Assembly: GCA_934202215.1 (NCBI GenBank) | Contig: CAKPXR010000018.1 | Span: forward strand, 1 to 26,791 | Direction: 5' to 3' | DNA from: an uncultured Veillonella sp. | GTDB lineage: Bacteria > Bacillota > Negativicutes > Veillonellales > Veillonellaceae | DNA: 26,791 nt | Shown here: piece by piece, positions 21,544-26,791 of the stretch | Position numbering within the stretch: position 1 is the stretch's first letter | How the letters are laid out: each line of letters opens with the position of its first letter | Program-made: the position numbers and the translations under genes | Notes under the pieces: model-generated | What the model was told of the DNA's origin: nothing | The model's input: only the letters and a program-made list of their open reading frames with translations | The model's database searches: none

Positions 21544-22086
21544 CTAGAAAAATAGATGTTCCGATTCTGTAACGCTTCCATCATCTTCATGGAAATAGCA
21601 CGCATATACAGGTTCACGATGCGCTGCATCATAGAATTTTTGTAAAATAGGTGAAAGCTTCATGTCTATGGGCATATGCAAAGCTTTCACAATGGGTTCC
21701 CAAAGTTCCATTGGTGAATAGGAAATAATATCTAACTGCTTATTCTGACCATATTCTTCAAGTGTTGACATATCCGTATACTTACGTGAATCACAGTAAT
21801 CATGCCAACAAATACTAAAAACGATCAAATGAAACAAATCGTCCATACTTTCAGCCAAGCGACCGGCGGCACCCTCGCTACTCCAATATCCTATGGATCC
21901 GTCCTCCAATAGATGATATTCACCACCAGCACCATCAACAGCAAAGGTCATACCAGGCAAGGAGAATGTACACCGGCCTTCAGCGGTATCACGTTCTTCC
22001 AACGTATCTAGCAAGCGAAAATCAAACAACGCATCAAAATCTTCAGCTAACTTAGCATCATTTCGCAATATATCTAAATAGCCCAT
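21544..22086 (-). CDS. SUKH/SMI1-KNR4-like protein, possible immunity protein
   Basis: A 180-residue acidic protein. The central stretch FAVDGAGGEYHLLEDGSIGYWSSEG and AGRLAESMDDLFHLIV resembles the SUKH (SMI1/KNR4) superfamily, whose bacterial members are mostly immunity proteins that neutralise nuclease and other toxins of contact-dependent or polymorphic systems. It has no signal peptide or membrane segment. I moved the start to the ATG at 22086, which has AAAGGAG and lies 13 bases after the upstream gene; the longer frame would overlap that gene by 38 bases. Last gene of a four-gene operon. The assignment rests on motif resemblance only. Confidence 0.7.
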   Translation of the reverse strand: MGYLDILRNDAKLAEDFDALFDFRLLDTLEERDTAEGRCTFSLPGMTFAVDGAGGEYHLLEDGSIGYWSSEGAAGRLAESMDDLFHLIVFSICWHDYCDSRKYTDMSTLEEYGQNKQLDIISYSPMELWEPIVKALHMPIDMKLSPILQKFYDAAHREPVYACYFHEDDGSVTESEHLFF

Positions 22087-22099
22087 GTTATCTACTCCT

Positions 22100-22600
22100 T
22101 TAGGACTCTCGTAATGCCAATAATGCAGAAACTTCATTCATATCGAGATTAAACATGTTACTTTCAAGATCGATAAGCTCGAAATAGTAACGAACTGCAT
22201 CTGCACCAAATTCATCTTCTAAATTGGCCCATTCTGTCCCTGAAAGCACGGTAAATCCGAGCGTATCGTTTCCAAGGCTTTCAACAAACCAACGCACCTC
22301 ATAATCAGGCTGAACGAAGTCATTGAAATATTTAATGGTCACATCCCGGTCTTGCTCATCACCGTAAGGAATTAAGAGCTCTTTATCGCCCTTTTTGAGC
22401 ACAATATCGTCACCATAAGGCTTGCCATTGCTAACGGTTTGAATATCAATAGGCTCATCTAGCATATCATTAAAATAGTTCACTACATCTTCGTCATACT
22501 CGCGCCAGTCAATCCAAATAATAGCCTCTGAGTCAAATAAATCATCTAAACCCATATCCTGACTAAAGAAATCTTTGACTAATTTATACATATCTTCCAT
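22100..22600 (-). CDS. unknown acidic protein in the immunity-like operon
   Basis: A 166-residue, strongly acidic, cytoplasmic-looking protein I do not recognise. The N-terminus has YKLVKDFFSQDMGLDDLF and a WIDWREYDEDVVNYFNDML segment. The C-terminus has VRWFVESLGNDTLGFTVLSG followed by EWANLEDEFGADAVRYYFELID. The size, acidity and the beta-rich/aromatic pattern fit the many unnamed immunity families, but I cannot assign one. GGAGAGAG precedes the ATG. It sits 13 bases upstream of the SUKH-like gene and 20 bases downstream of the DUF2262 gene. Confidence 0.75.
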   Translation of the reverse strand: MEDMYKLVKDFFSQDMGLDDLFDSEAIIWIDWREYDEDVVNYFNDMLDEPIDIQTVSNGKPYGDDIVLKKGDKELLIPYGDEQDRDVTIKYFNDFVQPDYEVRWFVESLGNDTLGFTVLSGTEWANLEDEFGADAVRYYFELIDLESNMFNLDMNEVSALLALRES

Positions 22601-22620
22601 CGTCTCTCTCCGTTAAAATA

Positions 22621-23436
22621 TTATCCTGCAATATCCGCATGTACAGGATTTCCATCCGCATCAATATTAGCGATAATGCAGTGGCCCCAGAAAATATCGT
22701 CATCGTCATAATAGACCTCTATGGTGCCATCGTTACGAAACGCCAATTCTCCCATCGTAATACGCTTGGCAAATACATCTGATGTAATCGGGTCTTGGTC
22801 GTCATTGTCAAGCCAATAATTAGCGAGCTCTAACAAGGTCTCACTAATATATGTACTAATTCGTTGTTCAAATGCTTTGAAATTATCGATTGTATTGAAA
22901 GCAGCCAATGCTAGGGTGCAGCTTTCATCAGAACCCTCATCTACATCAAGGGTGAATGCATAATCATCAATTCTCGCTGTGTAATATTGATACTCACGAT
23001 TTAACAGGAAGTCTCCCCTATCGGTATGAAGGTATTTAGGGGTTTTCAAATACGCCGACAAGGCCTCTAACTCGCTATGTTTAGCATGTTCCTCTAACAC
23101 CTCAAGCACATAATAGCGATTATTCCAAGAGGGGCGCATATAGCCCAAATCCTCTAAGGGTTTTGCTTTCTTAACTAATAATTTATAGACCCCATGGGGC
23201 TCAAAAGAATAACCCCATCTATCGTCAAGACCCTCAATAATCCACGTCAGAATGCCTTCGCTACGGTCAAGCACACCAGTTCGAGTATCTAGGATAGCAT
23301 CGGTGTCCACCAGTGGTCTATGGTACTTATCTAAATAAGGACTAGCCCCATTCGCATCACTGCGCGGCAATGCATAGATTTCAAACTCTTCTGGTTCAAA
23401 CTCTGCTTCATATTCTGGCAAACGTACAATACTCAT
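22621..23436 (-). CDS. DUF2262 domain protein
   Basis: A 271-residue acidic protein. The C-terminal half (about 140-271) matches DUF2262 as I know it: a GSDESCTLALAAFNTIDNFKAFEQRI helix region, ANYWLDNDDQDPITSDVFAKRITMGELAF, and the ending DGTIEVYYDDDDIFWGHCIIANID with ADIAG. That FWGH-with-acidic-strand ending is the family hallmark. The N-terminal part has a GVLDRSEGILTWIIEGLDDRWGYSFEPHGVYKLLV segment I cannot place. The domain has no known function and often appears among immunity-type genes. A GGAGAGAGG site precedes the ATG. It is in the operon 21544-24314. Confidence 0.82.
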   Translation of the reverse strand: MSIVRLPEYEAEFEPEEFEIYALPRSDANGASPYLDKYHRPLVDTDAILDTRTGVLDRSEGILTWIIEGLDDRWGYSFEPHGVYKLLVKKAKPLEDLGYMRPSWNNRYYVLEVLEEHAKHSELEALSAYLKTPKYLHTDRGDFLLNREYQYYTARIDDYAFTLDVDEGSDESCTLALAAFNTIDNFKAFEQRISTYISETLLELANYWLDNDDQDPITSDVFAKRITMGELAFRNDGTIEVYYDDDDIFWGHCIIANIDADGNPVHADIAG

Positions 23437-23483
23437 ATGCCTCTCTCCTTCTTATCTCATTTATATGGTGCAAACTGGTTGCA

Positions 23484-24314
23484 TCACAACCGTTCTGCTA
23501 CATCAATTCTATGTAACAGCTCTTTTGCTAGTTCTTGGGCTGTTTTAAATTCCTCATGTGAAAGCACCAAAAGCACAAAGCTATCTGTTCCTATGTCCAT
23601 GCCTACTAACGTATGGGTTTCCCATGTAGAATTAAGATCCGCACACCAGTCCATAATGCATTGGTTTTCATCTAGTGCGGCTGTATCAATAGTTAGATTT
23701 TCGCTAATATCTAAAGACTTATTATCTATTAACTTCTGTACATAATAAATAAAATCCTCTAGTTCACATTTACAGTCTAACTCTACGGCATACCCTTTAG
23801 AGACTAGTTTCTCATAGAAGTTCCACCAGCTATCTTCCAATTCTTCCAGGGAGCTCAACTTTACCTTGGACATAAACGATTTAGCTTGTTTTGCATCGCC
23901 TAGCAACAACGTTGCTAATTCTGTAAATGTAGATCGCATCTGATCAATATCTAGATACACTGCTTCTACACACAAACTATAATCAGGTACTCTGCGTTTT
24001 TTCATAAAAGCCTGCATCATCTTCACTGCATCAGGATAACTTACATCAGCCATACGATAGGTCTTGCCATCTATATCTAAGAATAAATCTACTGCATCCT
24101 GCGTTTTACCTACACGTGCTTTCATGGCTGTACATCCATCGATGGCATGAGGTGGGTATAACTCCATGTACATATAAAATCCATCATGCATAGCCTTTAA
24201 GGTATTATCTATTCCGACTATATTAAAACCGTTTCCATTAGAACCAGGACTCCTCAAACGCCATTCTTCGTATTCATCAAATAGTTTTTCTTGAATCCAA
24301 TTGTAAAAGCTCAT
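23484..24314 (-). CDS. unknown protein (possibly DUF6630-like), first gene of the operon
   Basis: A 276-residue protein. It has an N-terminal MSFYNWIQEKLFDEYEEWRLRSPGSNGNGFNIVGIDNT region and a ELYPPHAIDGCTAMKARVGKTQDAVDLFLDIDGKTYRM part. In the centre a helix-rich SWWNFYEKLVSKGYAVELDCK segment, and at the C-terminus GMDIGTDSFVLLVLSHEEF. The last two resemble what I remember of DUF6630, but I am not sure. There is no signal peptide. GGGGAGAG lies before the ATG. The 48-base gap to the DUF2262 gene has no terminator, so it leads the four-gene transcript. Its upstream region is packed with repeats. Confidence 0.72.
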   Translation of the reverse strand: MSFYNWIQEKLFDEYEEWRLRSPGSNGNGFNIVGIDNTLKAMHDGFYMYMELYPPHAIDGCTAMKARVGKTQDAVDLFLDIDGKTYRMADVSYPDAVKMMQAFMKKRRVPDYSLCVEAVYLDIDQMRSTFTELATLLLGDAKQAKSFMSKVKLSSLEELEDSWWNFYEKLVSKGYAVELDCKCELEDFIYYVQKLIDNKSLDISENLTIDTAALDENQCIMDWCADLNSTWETHTLVGMDIGTDSFVLLVLSHEEFKTAQELAKELLHRIDVAERL

Positions 24315-24339
24315 ATTGACTCTCCCCTATCTATTACCG

Positions 24340-24350
24340 TTTACATGTAA
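24340..24350. promoter_or_regulatory. TTTACATGTAA dyad, copy 1
   Basis: TTTACATGTAA lies about 25 bases upstream of the first gene of the immunity-like operon. The same 11 bases recur at 24441-24451, 101 bases away, inside a longer palindrome. A pair of operator sites bracketing the promoter is the simplest reading. Confidence 0.45.
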
Positions 24351-24360
24351 TATGAATCTT

Positions 24361-24395
24361 AATATGTATCTGAACATATATATCAATATGTATCT
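24361..24395. repeat. direct repeat AATATGTATCT
   Basis: AATATGTATCT occurs at 24361-24371 and 24385-24395, a 24-base period, between the two TTTACATGTAA dyads. Confidence 0.5.
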
Positions 24396-24416
24396 TAATT
24401 ATATCATTATTAAGAC

Positions 24417-24538
24417 ATACTTATAATAAAAGCACGCACTTTTACATGTAAAAGAAATACATATCATAACGGTATTATACATTCACATTGAAATGGAATA
24501 CTTATCATAAAGGCACTGTACTTTCATATTTAATAGAA
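24417..24538. repeat. three degenerate tandem repeats of about 40 bp
   Basis: Three units start at 24417, 24457 and 24498. Each begins ATAC(T/A)TAT(A/C)ATAA, has a G/C-bearing middle (AAGCACGCAC, CGGTATTATAC, AGGCACTGTAC), and ends in an AT-rich (TT)CAT(A/T)TT/ACATGTAAAAG-like stretch. The units are similar along their whole length with many substitutions. They lie between the adhesin terminator and the operon promoter. Confidence 0.5.
24439..24454. promoter_or_regulatory. perfect 16-bp palindrome, copy 2 of the TTTACATGTAA dyad
   Basis: CTTTTACATGTAAAAG is a perfect 16-base palindrome within the first of the tandem repeats. See copy 1 at 24340. Confidence 0.55.
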
Positions 24539-24573
24539 AAAATACTCCAACAAGATACATCTTGTAGGAGTAT
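24535..24573 (-). terminator. terminator of the adhesin gene
   Basis: ATACTCC-ACAAG and CTTGT-GGAGTAT arms pair, with six T on the minus strand following. It lies about 30 bases past the adhesin stop. Confidence 0.8.
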
Positions 24574-24605
24574 TAATCATACTATTTAGATTCTTATTTG
24601 AATTC

Positions 24606-26456
24606 TTATTTAGATTCTAATTTAGCTGCTAATTCAGTATATTTTCGTTCTAACTCATTATACTTTTCAGATAGGGCTTTCATATCTTTTTTGAGTTGTG
24701 TAGCATCTTCAGTAGTTACCTCTTCAGAGCTTTTACCAAATTTAAAATTGGCACCTAAGCTAATAGAATTACGGCCGTTACCAACGGTAGTAGCAGCATT
24801 AAACATAGTGTTTTTATTAGGACGATAGAACGCACCTAACGCCGCTGCATTAGCATTTTTATAATTACCAAAGCCAACGGAGTAGGACCATTTGTCATGT
24901 TTATCGAAATCTAATGGATGCAATCCAGCAAGTGCTGCAGAAGCGGCTGCTACGCTAGATACTTGTTGATCAGTGTAGGATTTAGCTTCATTTAAGCTAT
25001 TAGCGCCGCCATTAATAATACGATTATTTAATGTATTAATATCGCCTTCTATCGTAGTGATACGGTTTTCATGATTATCTACTACATCCTTAATAGCATG
25101 TAGTTGAGATCCATTGACTGCATCAGTAGATGTCGCAGATACACGGCCTGCCGCTACATTTGTAATCGTACGTTCTGCACCACTATCACCAATGCTCAAT
25201 GTACCAACCGCATTTCCACCAGCAAAGTTATAAGTTCTGCCGCCGATGACACCGGAACCAGTAGATACAGCTGTGTCAGTAACAGACTTAGCACCGAGTG
25301 CAATGCTGTTATCTGTAGCAGACTTCGCATTTGTACCAATGGCAACGGAATTTGAATTAAGAGCTTTAGCTGTATCGCCTATGGCAGTAGCACTTTTACC
25401 AGAAGCCTCCGCTACAAAACCAATAGCATTAGATGCATAGCCTGTCGCTTTAGAAAGGCCGATTGCATTAGCCGCTCTGCCAGAAGCTACAGAAGATATG
25501 CCAAGTGCTGTGGAATACGTTTCAGATGCTTGTGCATTGTTACCGATAGCTGTAGATTGAACTCCATTTGCCTTAGAAATAGTACCTACTGCAGTACCAC
25601 CCCAGCCCATTGCTGCAGAATCAGTACCAACGGACACTGCTAGTTCACCAGCAGTTGTCTGCCTGCCGATTACAATGCTCCCAGCTTTGCTGATATTGGC
25701 TGCTTTACCAATAGCAATAGAGTCAAGGCCATCTACAGTTGCATTTGTACCAATGGCAATACCATATTCCTTTGATGTAGTTGCACTATAGCCAATCGCT
25801 GTCCCCATTGAGTTATTAGCCTTTGCATTGTTACCAATAGCAACTGTATTTTGAGCAGTTGCTTCTGCGTTACGACCAATAGCATACACATCATCGTATG
25901 TTGCTTTCGCACTGTCACCAAAGGCAATAGCATTGTTACCTTGAACCTTAGCACCGGTCCCCCCGACTAAACCATTATTACCTTTAATGGTATTATTCTT
26001 CCCCAACGCCACAGAGTCATGTCCGTCAATGCTATTATGTGTACCAACTAATAAAGAATTAATCGCATTGTCATTATTGGCATGGTTAAAGCCGCCTACG
26101 ATATTATTAGTACCACCAACAGTATTGCTAGTACCTACTACCAAGCTGTGAGTAGCAGAGTTTGTATTATACCAACCTGCTACGATACTACCAGGGCCAG
26201 ATGCAGTATTATTACTACCAGAAGTGATAGTATCATTAGCGGAAGATCGAACTGTATTCTTGTCGCCTCCGAGCAATATATTATTTACAGGGGAGAACAT
26301 ATTATTCTCAACTTTGTTATTTCCACCATAAGCAATAGAATTCTTCATGCTTAATGGCGCAGCACTGGTAGCACTAATATCTAAGTTGGATGTTGCAAAC
26401 CCTGTTGTAGTAACACTTGCAATAATCATTGTAGTTAAAAGTAATTCCTTTTTCAT
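24606..26456 (-). CDS. trimeric autotransporter adhesin (YadA-like)
   Basis: A 616-residue type Vc secretion protein, exported by Sec and inserted as a trimer in the outer membrane. A signal peptide (MKKELLLTTMIIASVTTTGFA) opens it. Residues about 35-165 are Asn/Gly-rich head repeats, then many YadA head repeats of the AIGxxAxA type (about 165-420). A neck with DAVNGSQLHAI follows, then a short stalk and the YadA anchor (about 500-575) ending LGANFKFG. The usual family ends at the last barrel strand; here about 42 more residues of Lys/Glu-rich coiled coil follow (KKDMKALSEKYNELERKYTEL), which should face the periplasm. AGGGG precedes the ATG. Confidence 0.93.
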   Translation of the reverse strand: MKKELLLTTMIIASVTTTGFATSNLDISATSAAPLSMKNSIAYGGNNKVENNMFSPVNNILLGGDKNTVRSSANDTITSGSNNTASGPGSIVAGWYNTNSATHSLVVGTSNTVGGTNNIVGGFNHANNDNAINSLLVGTHNSIDGHDSVALGKNNTIKGNNGLVGGTGAKVQGNNAIAFGDSAKATYDDVYAIGRNAEATAQNTVAIGNNAKANNSMGTAIGYSATTSKEYGIAIGTNATVDGLDSIAIGKAANISKAGSIVIGRQTTAGELAVSVGTDSAAMGWGGTAVGTISKANGVQSTAIGNNAQASETYSTALGISSVASGRAANAIGLSKATGYASNAIGFVAEASGKSATAIGDTAKALNSNSVAIGTNAKSATDNSIALGAKSVTDTAVSTGSGVIGGRTYNFAGGNAVGTLSIGDSGAERTITNVAAGRVSATSTDAVNGSQLHAIKDVVDNHENRITTIEGDINTLNNRIINGGANSLNEAKSYTDQQVSSVAAASAALAGLHPLDFDKHDKWSYSVGFGNYKNANAAALGAFYRPNKNTMFNAATTVGNGRNSISLGANFKFGKSSEEVTTEDATQLKKDMKALSEKYNELERKYTELAAKLESK

Positions 26457-26496
26457 GTATTTTGCCCCTTTTTAGACACACCCTAATTATAAACAC

Positions 26497-26535
26497 AAAA
26501 AGATTCAAATTTATCTAGTAAAACCTGAATCTCTT
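26497..26535 (-). terminator. hairpin with T-run in the adhesin leader
   Basis: AAAGATTCA pairs with TGAATCT-C-TTT around an 18-base loop; on the minus strand GAATC is followed by TTTTT. It sits 40-80 bases upstream of the adhesin ATG and downstream of a strong promoter, so it could be an attenuator or simply the terminator of the gene at 26712. Confidence 0.5.
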
Positions 26536-26596
26536 TACAACGCTCTATACATTTTTTACGTTTTCAAAACATGAATAATATATGAATTTCACTTTT

Positions 26597-26625
26597 ATTA
26601 TAATTCTGCTCATTACAAATTGCAA
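26597..26625 (-). promoter_or_regulatory. strong promoter upstream of the adhesin gene
   Basis: On the minus strand TTGCAA (26620-26625), exactly 17 bases, then a consensus TATAAT (26597-26602). The start would be near 26590, giving a leader of about 134 bases that contains the hairpin at 26497-26535. A second TATAAT at 26486-26491 lacks a good -35. Confidence 0.6.
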
Positions 26626-26711
26626 GAATACAACAACATCAAAATACACGTTCCCCAACAGTTTTAAAACAGCTAAATTAAAACTTCTTCGCTATAGGAA
26701 TATAGCTAACA

Positions 26712-26791
26712 TTATTTCTCTTCTTTTTTATCATTCCAAAATAATAAGGCACCAATAGCATTAAGAATATAAAAAATATATTTACCAACAT
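26712..26791 (-). CDS. C-terminal end of an unknown membrane protein (partial)
   Basis: The last 25 codons of a gene that continues beyond the window. The stop is at 26712. The visible end is a hydrophobic helix (YIFYILNAIGALLFW) followed by a charged tail (NDKKEEK), typical of a membrane protein whose C-terminus lies in the cytoplasm. The family cannot be named from this. A second frame on the same strand is also open but reads less naturally. Confidence 0.5.
   Translation of the reverse strand, partial: VGKYIFYILNAIGALLFWNDKKEEK

Noticed and set aside
24340..24540. Plasmid-type replication origin with iterons
   Set aside because: The tandem repeats are degenerate, no Rep gene is present and the window otherwise reads as chromosome.
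26640..26700. GTTTTAA...TTTTAAAAC dyad near 26660 as a terminator
   Set aside because: AT-only stem with no adjoining T-run; too weak to support a call.

Overview
The window looks like chromosomal DNA of a Veillonella-type member of the Negativicutes: a diderm, anaerobic, AT-rich Firmicute. Supporting signs are a YadA-type trimeric autotransporter with an outer-membrane anchor in an otherwise Firmicute-like gene set, strong AGGAGG ribosome binding sites, DUF438/hemerythrin-PAS and Mn-type superoxide dismutase genes, and a stand-alone phosphotransacetylase. The genus assignment is inference from gene content and style; no 16S or tRNA gene is present.

Layout. Bases 1-161 hold the right end of a broken IS3-family element, joined to a 9-bp-stem hairpin that may be the end of an IS200/IS605-like element. 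332-2880 (-) is a translationally coupled pair of DUF445 membrane proteins, followed by a metallo-hydrolase (-) and an esterase (+). 4939-7068 is a divergent unit: an HxlR regulator facing an NAD(P)-binding protein and a LigB/DODA-type dioxygenase. Next come an unknown protein with a probable frameshift at its 3' end, pta, and a DUF4143 ATPase preceded by three palindromes spaced exactly 40 bp apart. 10823-11753 has a LUD-domain protein and a small XRE regulator that overlap tail to tail. 12175-15195 has an orphan glutamate-synthase small-subunit homologue and a PatB/MalY C-S lyase, divergently arranged.

15360-19698 (-) is a run of independently terminated genes with an oxygen and redox flavour: hemerythrin-PAS protein, sodA, cysteine hydrolase, small exported protein and YjdM. 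19810-20663 is a MerR plus carboxymuconolactone-decarboxylase cassette with a textbook 19-bp-spacer MerR promoter. It is bounded by a 15-bp direct repeat and its CMD gene is visibly richer in G+C, so it looks acquired. An ECF-transporter S component follows. 21544-24314 (-) is a tight four-gene operon of acidic single-domain proteins (one SUKH/SMI1-like, one DUF2262, two unassigned) resembling immunity genes of polymorphic-toxin loci, but with no toxin in view. Its promoter region is full of repeats. 24606-26456 (-) is the trimeric autotransporter adhesin, with a periplasm-side coiled coil after its anchor and a possible attenuator in its leader. The window ends inside an unknown membrane protein.

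The parts most worth following are the 40-bp-periodic palindrome array at 10528-10623, the immunity-like operon with its repeat-rich promoter, the repeat-bounded MerR/CMD cassette, and two candidate homopolymer frameshifts.
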